From contig JAQGDQ010000098.1 of assembly GCA_030141605.1 (NCBI GenBank), positions 102,636 to 166,635 of the forward strand: a DNA stretch of 64,000 nt, given 5' to 3'. Positions 1 to 14,553 of the stretch are shown one piece after another. The position numbers were made by a program, and so were the translations under genes. How positions within the stretch are numbered: position 1 is the stretch's first letter; every line of letters starts with the position of its first letter. The DNA is from Tubiluchus corallicola (taxonomy: Eukaryota; Priapulida; Priapulimorpha; Priapulimorphida; Tubiluchidae). The notes below the pieces were generated by a model. That model worked only from the letters and a program-made list of their open reading frames with translations, ran no database searches and was not told the DNA's origin.

Positions 1-3000
1 CTATAGGAGGAGGATTTCGCAAAAAAGAGAGAGCCTTTGAAAATGATTAAGACAGATCTACACTGTGTTTAGGATGTTTTTGCAGGCCAGTTTGTTTCCC
101 TCAAGGCAAAATGATACATTGTTTATTCTGCGTTTCAGAACATAATTTATCGGTATTGCCCATCTAAAAGTTCCTTCACCTTTTTTGAAAAAAAATCAAG
201 CACTGTGCAAATATTGCTGTGTGAAAGCTGCAAGAGTTTTCATGCTAAGATTAGGTGCAGTCTTTGCATGGCTGTTTTCAAATTTTGGCTGCTTTGTCTG
301 CTTTTAAACGTTTGTGTAGTTCAGCCTGGTTGTTTAGATAGTAGTCGGCTGTTTTTAAACATTTAGTTCATTTGAATGATTTTTTATTGGAACACCTACT
401 GTTTGTTTCATAATGGTACACCACATTTCTTTAGTAAGTTTCCTTTGTGAATTTAAAATATCTCACAAAAAATTGAAAAATATCTCACACTGTTTCAGTA
501 TAATGCTTCATGTTTTAGGTAAATGAAAAAAAGGCACTGAAAGTCACTAAATTTTTTATTTACAAACTTAAATTTAATTATACAGCGATTAATTTAATTA
601 TAGTTTACTTGTAAATTTTTTAACTGTGAGCTTCATTTTTGTAAGCCTTTTCAATTTATAAATATGTATTTGACACATCAAATTAAACCATCCAAATAAA
701 ACATGCAGAAAAAAGCCAAAAAGTGTTTGGGAATCTTTGGTAATGAATACTAAAATTTTTTCTATAAAATCCTAAAATCAACTGTTCAAATAACATGTAC
801 CATTTTTTTTCTTGTTCTGGAGACTCCATCTGACTGCGGTTTCGTCTGGCGTGAATGTATCAAGTTTTGAAGCGGATACAGTATACAGTAAGTCACTAAT
901 CCCACTTGAAAGTCGTGAAACTAGATTAGATTAGTATGTAGAGCGTATGGATGGTCTCTCTGCTGGGAGCCTGAGTGGGTTTTACATCATTCGCTCCCAG
1001 TTATATTGCTTTGGGATTCATTAACGTAATTGTTGCCTGTCATGGAACGGATCTGAATATTCATAAGGGTGTTGCTGCGAAGCACACGAATTGTTTTAAT
1101 ATCTCTCTCTGTTTCCTGATGATTGTGTGAGAGATTGCTGACCTTTCGAGTTGATGAGGCGTTGAAATTTGCCGCACTTTCGTTCTTTCTGTCGTAAGCA
1201 TTCAGAATATCAACGCTACTGTGGCATGGAATAATGTATGGACACTGTTTTGCTAAAGTCCACAAAGGCAGAGGTTGTTTTTTTTCAAGTTGTGTGATTT
1301 AAAGTTTGTTTGATTAATCAGCATTTGGTTTAGGATTGAAGTTGACCTCTCTTTTTAGCTTTAGAAGGGGTTGCTCTCCAGTATCCAACCCAAACTATTC
1401 AGGGGCTGACGCTGGTCGCACGAGTTGATTCTGTCAGAATTAGAATATTTCTGACGTATAATTGGCTCACAACATCTAGGAATCTTGGGTGACATAGATG
1501 GTGGGTTATATTTTGTGACTTCTCTTCTAATACCTTATACATTTAGTTCTTTAGAAATAAATATTGCAAAATTCAGTATACTGTGGTCCTATTGGAGGTT
1601 GATAACTTCGCTAAGATTTTCTCCCTGACATAAATTGCAGAATGACTATATATATATTAGGAAGGAATTTTTGGGAGAGTTTGCGTTCCTTTCCTTGAGT
1701 AACTACACTACACTACACTTTGAGAAGAAACCTTGTATTTTCAAGGACTGGTTTGTACCCTGCAGCGTATTGTAATGGCTAGGGTTGTACATGTAGTTGT
1801 TCAGTTGCTGCATTCATTCATTGAATATTTCTGTGTAGTTAAAATGTGGAACGATGGAATGTGAGGTCGATCTATATTGTTTCCTACATCTTGTGTTAAC
1901 TGTTTAGAATACATGCAGTGCTCGTGCATTTTTATTTTTTTTATTTCCTTGGTTAAAATTTACTAGCCAAACAACAAAACATTAAATTGTTCACGACCGC
2001 TTAAAATATTTCGGGCTCTTTTACAGTCAAACTGCATCGGCTTATGTCGCCACTGTAATCTCATGTAAGTGTGGTCTTGTTCCTGAGATGAAAGAAAGAG
2101 TACAAGTATGTAAATTTTATTCGTGCAACGTAACCTGGAAGATTGCGAGAAATTCGGGACGGACAGGTGTAGCAAACAGGACTCGGTTTGCTATATGCAA
2201 GTTGCTTTATTTATCTTTTGTGAATTACTCTCAGTAGCTTGATGTCTGACTGTTTTTTTGCCGCGCATTGGGTATACGCGTCCGTATCAGGTTTCTCAGC
2301 GCCATAGTCTGGGAAACACCGAGAGAGAGCGCCTCGCAGTTTTAGTATCCTCATTAAGATTCTTCAACTTGGCAAAGGCGTGCAATTGAAGAGAGTTGGA
2401 AAACATTTGGACTGTTTGATGCAGATCGTTATGGCAAGCCGAGATCAAGTAAATAATCGTTGCTTGTTTAGAGTTTTGCTTCGAGATGAGTGCCACGGCT
2501 AAAATTGGATATATGTTTGAGGGACTGGCTCCATAATGCCAAACGTATGAGGGACGAGCTCCTTGCGTTGTCATTTGCTAAACATCTGTTAACGTGCGAC
2601 ATGATGCTTGCTTGTTAGTAAGAAATGAAAATGTTTCCAAATTCTGGGGTTTGTTAGTCTTAAACTTCTGGAATTATGAACAACAAATCAACTTCTTCAT
2701 ATAGAATACATGTACATATACATGTTTCGAGGCTATTATATAAAATAAAATCACGTACATTCCAGTTACTATGGTTTGTAGTTTCTGTGCTGGCATCAAG
2801 TAGGCCAACCAAGTCAAAATAATTGAATATTTGAAATTTTCGTAATGATTGAAACTTTGTAGTAATGATATGTGAAAAATCTAATTAATGCATAGACGAC
2901 AATTTTAACTAGATTACCTTGTTTCTGAAACGCTTCAACTCAATCATACAATTTAATCAGCACAGCATAAAGGCCTCATTGAACCTTGGCTTCACACATT

Positions 3001-4257
3001 AAAATGCATACATTGTCGTAATTGAGTCAGCATCATCAGAGCATGTCCGAAATTAATGAAAACTGCGAGGCTTAATGAGCATTGTCGCTCATATAAAATT
3101 TGCCGGTTTTGCAAGGAAATGGTCTGCTTCCATTGCGGCCTTGTGATTGGTTTTTGTCTGAATTTACTGGGTATAAATTCGCCCATAAATGTCAATTATA
3201 AAATGTTGATTACAACGCTTCTGTCGTTTGCTGGTTTAGCAATTAAAAATATAAAACAGTCTGACTGTTTTTTGGATTAGGTGTTGAGGAGACTTCATGT
3301 TATGCCAATGTTGCTGTTAATAAAAAAGTTTTTGTCAGGTAAATTTTAATCGAAGATTGCGCTTGCACTGTAGGCTAGTTGATTCGTTAAAATTGTCAAT
3401 TCTACTTGATATTTTTTTATAATTATCGACTGATATTAATTAAATGATATATCAAATTTCAAGATCTAGTAAACTCGATTGTAAACTAATTAAATTATAT
3501 GATTTTATAGTATACAATAAATTCAGGAATATTTCATGAATTTTACCCAGGTTCGTTTTGACTTGTCCTGAGCCTGTGACTCACCAAGTAAAAACACTTT
3601 CTGCCTAAAGCATTTTCTAGTACATTACTATGGTAAGTGGTCTTCTATGTCTTGACACTTTAATTGTTTCATGAGCAAATGGGTGTAGCCTTATTTAGTG
3701 AAAATAAGCTTGTTCAAAACAGCTAGAGGCCATGGTGACTTTTGGGCCACTTGTAAAGGTGCACCATCATGCGTGAGGCATAGACTATTAATTGTCTATA
3801 TAGCCATTTATGAAAAATCATGTTGTCTTTGAAAATTCTAACTTTTGACAAAACACGACGCATCAGAACAGTAATACGGAAGCATGGAAGAAAGCAGTAC
3901 TATGGGCAAATGCAAAGAAATCCAGTATTTCTCTTAGGATGTAGATTAAAGTAATTACTAGGTGCGCAATTGTATAATGAAAGTGAACTCACTCAAACTG
4001 AATTCACTAGAAATCGTGTAATTCATTTCAGGCTGACATTTTCTCAATCATGCCGCGTAGAAATATATATGAACATTCGGTGCCTGTAAACTCAGGCTCA
4101 CTATTTTGGTGCCCTCGACCTCGGTACCCACAACCTCACTATGCCTCGCCTCAGTATCTGCAACAAGGACGTTATTGTAAGCATGGTTATTTAGTTGTAG
4201 AAGATCAGAATCGACATGCAGCTGTGAATTTAGAAACGACTTTTTAAGAATGAGAAT

Positions 4258-4258
4258 G

Positions 4259-4295
<37 letters not shown>
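4258..4295. repeat. (AAT)n microsatellite
   Basis: Uninterrupted AAT/ATA trinucleotide tract of about 11-12 units. Confidence 0.9.
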
Positions 4296-4297
<2 letters not shown>

Positions 4298-5353
4298 CTA
4301 GCCGTTTACTCGTTTTTCTCAAAGGCAACTACTTGTTTGAACAAATATAATGCTGTTTGACCATAAGCGTGTGAAGTGCTAGTCTGAGTTTCTTAACTGG
4401 CTTGCTTCAAAAGGCACAAAAACGCCTTGTTAGCTTATTTTTGGGTGGTTGATGGTTTGTTTGTCTTGGCTCAAGATCTGTCTTGTTTTGCCATTGAACT
4501 TTATACGCGCTTGTACGCTTTATGCTATTTCGGAAAAGTTCAGCAAAGGAGGGATTCTATTTTAAACGTGGAAGAAGCTGCGGGAGTGTTTTTGTGGTTG
4601 TGCATAAATGTATAAATAAGCGAATGCCATTCGTAGAATCGCATAAATACAATGTTTACAGAAAAGGTCAAATGCTCCCTTGCTCTTGCTGAAGTGTTTC
4701 ACTTTTTAATAATAGTTATTTTAGTCATACTGCTGACTCAAGCGCATGTCGCTATGGCCATTTCAAGGGTGAGTGCACATATAATAACGGAAATGACATT
4801 TTTATACTGTCGTCTTTAATGTAGGCAGCAAGACCAGGACCTAGCTAATTGTAAAGGATAATCCGTTAAGATGAGGTAGACATCCGGCAGCAATGTTTTA
4901 CCTAAGGTCAGCTGCTTTAAACAAGGTGAATAGTCAGTGGCAGTACAATTGACGAAACAGCTTTCTTAGCGGTTACTAATCCATTTACTACGCAGGTTTA
5001 ACCTTGGTTCCAGGCAAATATCGTGACAACTCAGCTGTTCATTCGCCCTAATGACCAGTTTCCCTTTTTCTATTAATTTGGTTTGCATTAGCATGGGAAA
5101 GACTTCTGTATGCAGTTTTGTCGCTGATTCTTCGTGCTGTTTTAGGTATCAGTTTTGTTTATTTTAATTAATCAGCTTCTCTGTGAGCTCGGTTCAGCAA
5201 GATGTAGCTCGCGTTGGTGTGAACTTTTTTCGCGTCGGTGTCTCGCATGGCACGTTGCTTGTCTTAACTGGGTATTTAATATGGTAGACTCAATCCGCCC
5301 GAACGCTTACCAATTCCATATGTGATTTATTTGCTATTATAATTCCAGACAGG

Positions 5354-5569
5354 ATGCTGTCAAATAAACGAGAGCGAAACTCGATAGTTGTATTGTACAT
5401 TGTTATTGTTTGCGTGTTAGGAAGCCACGCACACTGTGAAGAAGCCAGATTCCCGTGGAATACATTTGCCACCGTGGCGACTTCTGTTAAAAAGATGACA
5501 TTTATTTCCAACTCAGAAATTGAGTCTTCTAAGTCTGCAGTAGATCAGCTAGCAGTTGATGAAATTTGA
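5354..5569 (+). CDS. Possible small secreted or membrane peptide (weak)
   Basis: A 71-codon ORF with an N-terminus shaped like a signal peptide: a basic start (KRER), a hydrophobic core (IVVLYIVIVCVLG) and a small/polar end (SHAHC), then a mostly polar tail. It resembles no family I know. A possible splice acceptor (ttccag) ends a few bases upstream of the ATG. The opposite strand also has an open frame here, so chance is a real alternative. It is listed because the hydrophobic profile is unusually well organised for random AT-rich sequence. Confidence 0.2.
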   Translation: MLSNKRERNSIVVLYIVIVCVLGSHAHCEEARFPWNTFATVATSVKKMTFISNSEIESSKSAVDQLAVDEI

Positions 5570-8009
5570 AACTTTGCCAGCATCTACGAATATTTTACTT
5601 GAGTGTTTACAATTTTAGTATAGATCAAATGCATCATATACATGATTTTTCCATTGTAACAAGTGTATTGTCCTTTAGATTGATGAGGTATACCCCAATA
5701 CCTGTTAGGCATTAGGCTTAAAAAAATTTGACTCTCTCGAACAAAACACGCTGAGAAGACACGACAGTTTTTCCTTCCAAGTGTACGTGTAGCATTTTAA
5801 CTAATGGCGACCGAGTAACCCTTTTTGTTACGAGGCATTTAAAGTAAAACAGAATTATTTTTAATGTCCTACCCCACTTTGAAGTGTGGCAAGTATACAT
5901 TTTAACATGTATAAAAATGTCAAAGTTCTTCTGATAATTGAATAACAGGTTAAAAGCTTAATTTGCGGTCTGCGAGCTTAGCCAGTAATGACGTCAGAAC
6001 TAAACATAATTTTCAATAGCACAAACTTTCCTTGAGCGTGTTACATGTTTGTGAAAGCAAAAATGTTTGTGAAGTACTGTAACCACCAGTGCTACTGCGC
6101 AACGTTTAATGTGATACACAAAACTCGGCACATTTTAAGTTTAAAAAATTAAATTTCAAGTTTACTGATGTACTCACGTATGAGCTCTCGGGCGTGTGTG
6201 CTACGTTGCAACTGAACAGCACTTGAACTGAGCGCTACAGTACCCATCTAACTAGCAAATGGCAAAATGTATATAACAGTGAAGCTCTAGCTGCCCGAAA
6301 GCGAAATTACGTTTCTGGTAATTATTCATTCACTTAACTCATTCTTGAGAAAACAATATGCTTCCTTTCAGTTTAATCAGAACTGTAGTTTAAGATGAGG
6401 CCTTTTTTCCTTTAAATTTTTTATAAACTACTGTATGTACCACAAAGGGAACTGTGGGAGAAATAAGATTGAATTGATAACGTCTTATGTTGTATATGCA
6501 CTTTATCCATTCTCTGCAGTGTATGTGTACTGAAACCCAGTTTAATCCATTATGAAGCCATTATAACAAACTGGAGTGGATGCCTGGGTAACTTAGTCAT
6601 GCGTTGCCAGGATTGAATGTTTGACTAATAATCAGTGCAGCACAGCGCTGATAAAGGGCTTCCAAACACCAGAAGCAAATAGTCGATCGAATGTGATTCA
6701 TAATCATAACAGTTCCGATCATGCTGCGCGTTGTTGAACTGGTTTTATATCATAAAAAAGAAAACGTAACCAAACCTACAGTATTTTACAGTCGTTTTTA
6801 GGGTACAGCTGTTTTCAAATCAGTACAGCCTTTATGTCTATTTCTTATGAGTTCTTTTGACGTCTGCTGAACTTCGCAAGTCAGCAAAGTCAAGAATATT
6901 TCTGACTATTCCTCGGCCGGAATCAGCTCGGGCGTTCAAAAAGTTTTTGGATCGATTTCTATGTACGCGCTTTGTATTTTTACTGCGTTCTTCCTTGTAT
7001 GAAGTGAAATATTGAGACTCGTAGCGAGCTATGACAAAAACGAATAAAAGAAGAAGTGTTTCTCGGATGCTACAAAGTTTCTTATTGTTGGAATTTGAAA
7101 TAAAGAGGGCAATAGCTTTCTTCTTGTAAAGAAGCTGCGCATATACTCAAGCATTGTTCGGAATGCCAGGCCAAAGTCTTTCGAAAAAAATGAAATGAAA
7201 TAAAAGCTAAAACAATACCAGGGCATTGTCTTTACTTGTAATACCATGTGTTTGAAAGAAGGCTTTATTTTTAGTAAAAGCCAATAAAATGTCAAAAAAT
7301 TGCTTTTGTTATTTGATGGCGAACGAGCGAAACAATGTTTTTTGCAGCCAAGCCCAGAATAGTTTAAACAGGGTTGTCAACTTGCATACTTTACTAAATT
7401 AGGTGACTTCAAAAAGCTAGATGTGTGTGCCGAGCAGAGTTTCTTCAATTCGCCAGTGTCAACCTCGAATATGATGTCAATAACTGCCGAATTGAACCCA
7501 CTCCGTTATCTTATCTGATCATTTGTCGTTCTGCTACGTTCTCCCGTTCGTTTTTCGTTTTCGTTTATTGCATAATTAGCATAAATAAATCAGTTGTATT
7601 GAAAGATAGTTTAATTGACTTCGTATTACGAATTTTTTCAGTCGCCATGACTGTCCTGCTGAGTTTGCACTACATCAATGATTACTGTGTCATTCGCGAT
7701 GATTGCGTGCATTTCTACAGCTGTTTCTGGATCATTTAGTTGTGACTAGTGAAAGCACTTGGAGTTCCACAGGGAGGCACTTTAACCTCAATAGGATTTA
7801 ATGATAATGGATCTTTTGTGACATTAATTGCATACTCGGCGATATATTTGAGCTTAACCGATCTATGAAGCAATTAAATTAAGTGGAAATCCTTAGGGGC
7901 TTATATTCGACATCTGGAGCAAGAAATAAGTACTAAGTAGCACCGAGAAGTGCTAAATTATTAGTACTGATTGTTGTCTTGTATGTAAGCCTAGTGTGCA
8001 ACTTTGAAA

Positions 8010-8493
8010 GATATAACAAAAAGTGTAAAAAAGCGTGTATAAACCATAAGGTTAATTATACTACCGATGTATAGAAATTTTCAGGCGCAGTGGTAGCCTC
8101 CATTCACTTTAAAATTATGACGTAACTGGTGGACTTGGTAACTTTTCTTAAGCAAATCGTTCGTGGTTTTTTCTGTAAGCGGGCACTGCTTAAACTAATT
8201 GAAACTTCTCCCCAACTTGCTTAATGTTCATTCAAAATGTACCACAATATTAACTATCATTTTTTGTAAAAAATTATTATACTTTTGAAGGAAATTGACA
8301 GTGTGCTGCTTTTCTTTATGGTGGGAGAATGGGTGTTCAAAATCGAAACGCCCAAGTGTGAAATCGTCAGGGCTTTAAAATGATTTTACTAATTACAGGA
8401 GGCGCTTATCACACATTGATTACTAAATATTTCTAACTTTTCTCTCGAACAGTAAAAAAAGTCTAACTTCTCATAAGATTTGGTGTTTCCTTT
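8010..8493. repeat. Dispersed repeat family R1, copy A (degenerate)
   Basis: Shares long blocks with two other places in the window (14981-15328 and 26663-27213). Shared landmarks include ATTATGACGTAACTGGTG, GACAGT(t)GTGCTGCTTT and GATTTTACTAATTACA. The ends are decayed in this copy; boundaries are approximate. Confidence 0.75.
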
Positions 8494-10345
8494 AAGTTGT
8501 TCAAAGTTGTAAGCACGTATAAAACATGCTACCGGTAGAGGTAGAGCAATTTTTCAGAATAAATGCTGGTCCCAGAGAAAAAATGAAAAACAAGTATGTA
8601 GATAAAATACGCGCACAGAAAAGTCTCGTGCATCTACTGGTTTGGTCACAAGGTAGTGATGAGCTGTTTAATGTTGGGTGATGGGCTTCCTGTGGAAAAG
8701 ACCAGACGTTGTTTTTCAACCTGTTATTGACGCAGTTCCCATCGATCTTTTAATCTTGGTTGATGTAATTAATAGAGAACACGGTTAATTTTTAATTTAG
8801 ACAGCTGTCCTTGACAGGTGGGGACATGTTGTTTCTATTACGTGGCGTTTATTTCACAGACAAAGCGTACACAATACGGCTTGTAGCTTTGTAGTGTTTG
8901 TCAAATGTACATAAGTTATAATTGTGCAAAAAACTATTTATTAATGAATAGGTTAAACCCGCCTTTTGAAAATTAATGACTAGCGATCTTGGAGACTTTC
9001 ATCTAAACTTCTTTTGTATGTTTGCCAACGATTTGACAGTGTGTCTCTTCCTACGCAAGTGGACGACATGCAATTTTTTGCAGACATGCTGCATATATAT
9101 ATATAATTTCACCTGTTTACAAATTTCGTCATATGAATTCTGGTGACATTTGACCGGCTTTCTTCGTCGAAACGCGTTTCCGTTCATATAAAGATAACAG
9201 CATTAAAAATGTCATTCTGTTTGAGGAGTTGGTCTTTTTAGTTAGAAGTTTCGAAAAAATCATTATTATTTTTATTAGAACTTTTCACCAAGCGCGCTTT
9301 TGCTTTTATATAAACATCTTTTGTAGCTATAGCTATGATCGAGCAAGGAGAACTTGCGTGTATGGCATTGTTCAGAACCTTTTTAAGTTTGGTCTTTATG
9401 TTTTTTCGCAGAGAAATGAAATGTGGCTGCTAGCAGAAAGTAATGGGAAACATTCAATAGCGCAACCAGCAAGCATTTACTGCCTGCCTGCTGAAAAGCC
9501 ATTGCATATTGCCATATTGCTAATTTTGTCATTAATAGTGTGGAAATTGAGCGCGTTTCTCTAGCTAATGTAAGGGAGACATCGATTTGTGGTGCAAATT
9601 TCTGCAATATTAGTCGCAAAATTACCCACTCGACCACTGAGCATTATTCTAGCGTATCATTCTCGTCACAATTTCGACTAGATATTGTTCTTTCACCAGT
9701 GCGTTGGTTTGATAGGATTGCAGCTTTTCTGTTCATCATTTTAGTAAAGTATCAAATGGATGTCCAAATCTGGCGCTTTGTGTAAGATACAAACAAGTAA
9801 GATATAAGCAATTATTCTAGATATCAATCAGTGTTACTTAATTTCACTAGATCGGCTACATGGTAAGTGAGCGCCCGTTGCTTAGTTGTAGCTGGTTGTA
9901 TATAAGCAACAAAAGTATGATAATATATATTCACGCATTTTGAATACAGTAATGCTATAAATACAGTTTATTATTTTCATTCTGACTGCCAAACGTTTTC
10001 CAATTAAGCGCTGTTTGCATAATTGCGTCGCCTGCACAGCAATAAGCCAGTAACTATGATATAATAACGTTTGAACTCTACAAATTTTGGTATTGATCTG
10101 TTCCCAAAATGGCGCATTTTAGTAGCCGTGCATTATGAAATCTGACTTTGTCATGGTCTCGTTAGCATATGCCGCCCGCCGTCTAAGTGACTGTCGGCAA
10201 TACGTTGCCAGTTGGGTTTATTGTACGACATTCTGACGGGTTTGATTACTTCATTTTGTGCCTGTGCTCTGGCTTCAAGTACATATGTTGCTGTTAAGAA
10301 TCCACCATAGTTGTGCCTATTGTTGTATTTCTTGTTCATATATGC

Positions 10346-10680
10346 TCTAGTCCAGTGGTTCCCAAAGTAGGGGTAAATTACCCCCCGGGGGTAATATGGT
10401 TTTTTTTGGGGGGGGGGGGGGGCTAACGGGCACCCCTCTGAAAATTTTTAAAACTTCGCTCGGAATGCATTTTACGTAGTTTTCTTCTTGAAGAGACTGC
10501 CTACAACAACAACACCTGGAAATTTATTTATGTCACATAAATAATTTTGCTTGCTTTTGGCATATACGTGTGTTTACTTTTTGAGTTGGAGAAGTAGTAC
10601 TAGGTGGGGGGTAATGGACACGACCGGGTTTCCCGATTTGGGTAACGGTCCGAGAAAGTTTGGGAACCACTGCTCTAGTC
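10346..10680. mobile_element. hAT-type MITE with 8-bp target-site duplication
   Basis: The element occupies 10354-10672 (319 bp) and is flanked by perfect 8-bp direct repeats CTCTAGTC (10346-10353 and 10673-10680). Its termini are inverted repeats: CAGTGGTTCCCAAAG at the left and the matching GGGAACCACTG at the right. Eight-base duplication and CAGTGG-type ends are the signature of hAT transposons. It has no transposase and holds a G-run near 10399-10412, so it is a non-autonomous derivative. Confidence 0.9.
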
Positions 10681-13600
10681 ATTCATGTTCAAAGTTTATA
10701 AAATAAATGAAACACTTGGTATGTAGACTAATAATTTGCGAAATGTCACTGTAATTGATTCCAAATTAGTCCATGTACCAGGCCAGATATCGGCCCTCTA
10801 AAGTTACCCAAATTGCTCAGAATAGTATATAGCCATAGTTATTATTAAAATAATACGTTCTAACATTATTTTAAAATAGGTGTGCACTGTACGTACATAT
10901 ATTTTAATAAGTAAACCGAATAAGGAACGAAATCTTTTGGCTGGATACTTATGACCTATTGGTGACAAAACGCCCTCCCATTCCTTCTAAGTATTGCCAA
11001 AAATATTTTTTTAAATTTTAAAGGTTTAAATGTTTCAAGTTTGTACGACCCGAATAATCCTTATTACCTTTTACGTAAGATCAAATTCTGAAAAGTCTAT
11101 CCATTTGCGAATAACCATATGAGCATTTAATACCAGTTAGTCACATAAATTAGTTACTGTTCGACTTACCAACGTCACTGATAACAAGGTTAGATTCAAA
11201 AATAGTGTATAAACCTCCAGGTTTTTACTATTATATGAACTGACAACAGATCTTGACATCCAAGAAAGGTAGCAGTTTCTAGCGATGCGAAACTTGTTTA
11301 CATTATCTACTGTATAGCAGCTCTAATAAATAAGTAAACGGTAATAAATAAATAGCAGCTCTAATTTACTAAAAGAATCTTGCTCACTGTGGCTTATTAT
11401 ATTATGATAAATGTTTGGAGAAAACGTTCTTGAACTTTCATTTATCTAAAATGGGTTTATAAAATCGCATTTGCCTATCAATATCACCCCTCAGTGTACA
11501 ACTGATAGCAAAGCTGGCTAGCATAAACTGAGTAATTCTACTGGTTTTCACAGCTTTCCTCATTTCAAATTTTTTGTGTAAGTAGTTTCACCTTATACTT
11601 AGATGTGATGGCTAAAGGAAAAAAGAAATTTACATTTGTACAAATTAACTGGCTGCAGATTGTTAAGCGGACGAAACTAGATTAGAAGCCGCCCAGACTT
11701 CAAGTAGAATCATTTATTCGTTATGTGTAATTAATTGTTCGATAACGTTTTTGCAATTCCAATGACGTTTAATCAAAAAAGTGTCTACGAGCTCGATGCA
11801 ATGCATGAGATACTCTTAACTTTACTGACTTTTCAACAAAGATAAATCGTGCTTATTCTTAAACGAAAAGAAAATATATTTCAGAGAGTAATCGAAAAAA
11901 CATTCCAGTAATTTTCCTTCTATTAATCATTGGATCATCAACTGCAATTGAAATGAACTAATTCGGGAAAAACAAGCAGAAGCTTTCCTCTTGGATTGAT
12001 CAACGGTGTACTAAGCGTAGTTTGAGAGTAATGGCTTCAGTAGTGGCTTCTTTCTGGACAGCTTGTCAATCAGTCGCGAAGTAATCTGCCGCTTTTGTCC
12101 ACAGCTTGCAGACGCGGCACATCTGTCATCTTTCTCCTGTCTCCGTTTAATTCTGAGGATTTAATGCTTCGCGTCAGCCAGTCAAACGCCACTTTTCGGC
12201 TACGAATCCATACTTGAGTATGGGGAAAACGATTTGAATGCTCTTCAGATGATTGATGGCCTGTCTGACTAGCGCTGGCTTCTTTTGAAAACACGAAAAG
12301 TGTTGGTTCCAGTGGAGCCTATAACTTATTCTGACTCTACGGGAATTTAGGAAAACTATAACGTGCACTCTTCCTTGCTATTCTTCTTGAATAATAAAAT
12401 TACGGGAATTCCTTTATATCCTTGCTGTAAAGTGTATTTTCTTACCACTGCTGATGCTGCGTTCTGGCAAACAGCGTTGGTTCATAGTCTTCGTATGAAT
12501 TTGTACTTACGTATGCTTCATACGTATTGAGTTTGTTTTCTAGCTTTAGTCATTCTGTGTGGTAGTAATGGTAACCTAACAAATAGATGCTTGTTGAAAG
12601 AGCAGTGCTGTGAAACGTCTTTATTCGGAATAACATTTTAATATAACTTCTGAACAGCTCTTCGCTTAAAATACAACTTCTATGTTAATAGGCACTCTTT
12701 CCTTAATTGCAAAAATGCTGATACATTCAAATTTCAGACGTATGTGATATCATTTACCAGCTTGAGTGCACAATGGCTTCAATTTTCAGCTTAGCATTTG
12801 CGTTTGACAAGACGGTCCATTTAAATCTAATCTGCGTTGGAGAGCATTTTTTCAGCTAATTCTTCATATTGCTCGAGAAGCCCATATACTTGTCATGCGA
12901 TATACAATTATGAGTGCAAATAAAAAGACAGTTGGCTTACTTCTATAGGCATACTGCATGTTTGGTGTGCACGTTGCTTTTGGTGTTTGTTCAGTCAAGC
13001 TTAATTATAACCACAGTGTTATTGATTGCCAGCCTGGCATCGTATGATGAAGTTATTAATATTTGACAGTCATAAAGGCACTCCGGGGAATGATGGACTT
13101 TGTTCCTTTGCTTCGCTGTAGTTTGCATGCCTGGAAGCTTCCTGCTAGAAAAAAACTAGCCCCCACCCAAAGAGTTCGTCATTTTCATGCAATTGGTTTT
13201 TACCCCGTGTTGTTATTATGATATTTTTTCGAATTTAAAATGTAAACCGCTAGGCCTGACGGATGGTCACGATGGTCGCGCTTGGCAACTGACCTTAAGC
13301 AATGTCGAGCTTGGTCAGTATATAGATGGTCACTGGGAAATCTGCTTCTAAGCCTTTTGGTTGCCTTACTTCCATCGGCCATTTTTCTCATTAAAGGAAG
13401 CTGTATAGTGATCTGGTCATGACTAATTCAGCTGGTTCAGTATCACATCTAAAAAGTTTTTTTTGATAATGAATCAAATTCCCGTTTTGCCATAACCATC
13501 TACATTAAATAGGCCCTGGTGTTATGTGCTGGATCTCATGTAGCTGAAGAATCTTGAACTGGACAAAAAGTGAACTTTCTGCGTATTCTAGTCATCTCAT

Positions 13601-14553
13601 CTCATCTCTGAACAGTTAGATGACAAGATGTTGACAGATTTTTTGTCGATCTTTCAGATTATTTATAAGAAAGCAAGTTTTGGATAACTGAACTCCATTG
13701 TTGAACACCTTTAATGGCATTTCTAGCGCTTATCCTTGCCGCAGGATTCCCATAGCTTTTCTGGTATCTCGTGGTACTTGAACTATGTAAAAGTATATCA
13801 TTCTTCTCCACGTTAGTTATATCGTATCTTATTCCATGTTGTTAACATTGCTTCCTGCTCTGAATCCATCTAACCTGCCTGTCGCTGACAGTAGAGAATA
13901 AAATGGTTTTAGTATGATGAGCGATTGAGAATATGGGCAGTAAAAATTCCTGGCCAGGCGCCCGCCATATGTCAGCCTGTCCACTGCCTTCGGGCAATGT
14001 TGTTGCTTTGTTGTTATTTGCAGAAATTGCTGGATTTATACTCCACCACGGTCGTGTCTGCTTCACCTAACAGCTGTTATTAAGGGATTAGGATTAATAA
14101 AGTATCAACCCTGCTTGAAAAAACTGCCTGATGATAGTGAGCACATGCTAACTTGTCAGCAGTTGAGAACGTTAGCCTGGCATTGGCATTTCCCATCTGT
14201 TTTTTTTTCGTTGGTCGTTTGGTACTGTACTGCCTGAAAACAGGGAAACTAGAGGAAGAAATTTCTTTACTTATCCAAGTAATGAGAATCATACTTGAAG
14301 TTAACATTTATGCCTCTTTTAGTTCTAGAAGTTTTATTTTTTCGTGTTTGGCAAGTTTGTGCATATGTTTAAGAAAAAAAATGTCCTGGAAGTGAAAAAA
14401 TTTCAAAATCATTTTCTTTGTGAATATTTTAATGCACTTTAGAGAGCATTACCTTTAAAAAGACTTTGAACGTAATGCTTGTCAATGGACGGTACCTCAT
14501 GCTTTATGTAGTATATGTACGAAAGTATTCACGTGCAAGTTTTATTTTTTCAG

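Larger units (their letters stand above)
1..14553. other. Upstream / 5' non-coding region of talin
   Basis: No protein or RNA gene is recognised in this AT-rich stretch; six-frame ORFs are short and mostly low complexity. It holds an (AAT)n microsatellite near 4258, a degenerate repeat copy near 8010-8493, a hAT-type MITE at 10354-10672, and one weak candidate small secreted peptide at 5354-5569. The first coding exon of talin is preceded by a splice acceptor at 14551-14553, so at least one non-coding talin exon and the promoter probably lie somewhere in this region or further upstream. I could not place them. Confidence 0.6.

Noticed and set aside
4050-4247. 65-codon Pro/Tyr-rich ORF after an acceptor-like cag
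   Set aside because: No family resemblance, internal CCTC-rich near-repeats, and followed directly by a microsatellite; probably chance.
9229-9785. Overlapping ORFs on both strands near 9.2-9.8 kb
   Set aside because: Phe/Ile/Ser-rich translations with no domain pattern; AT-rich noise.
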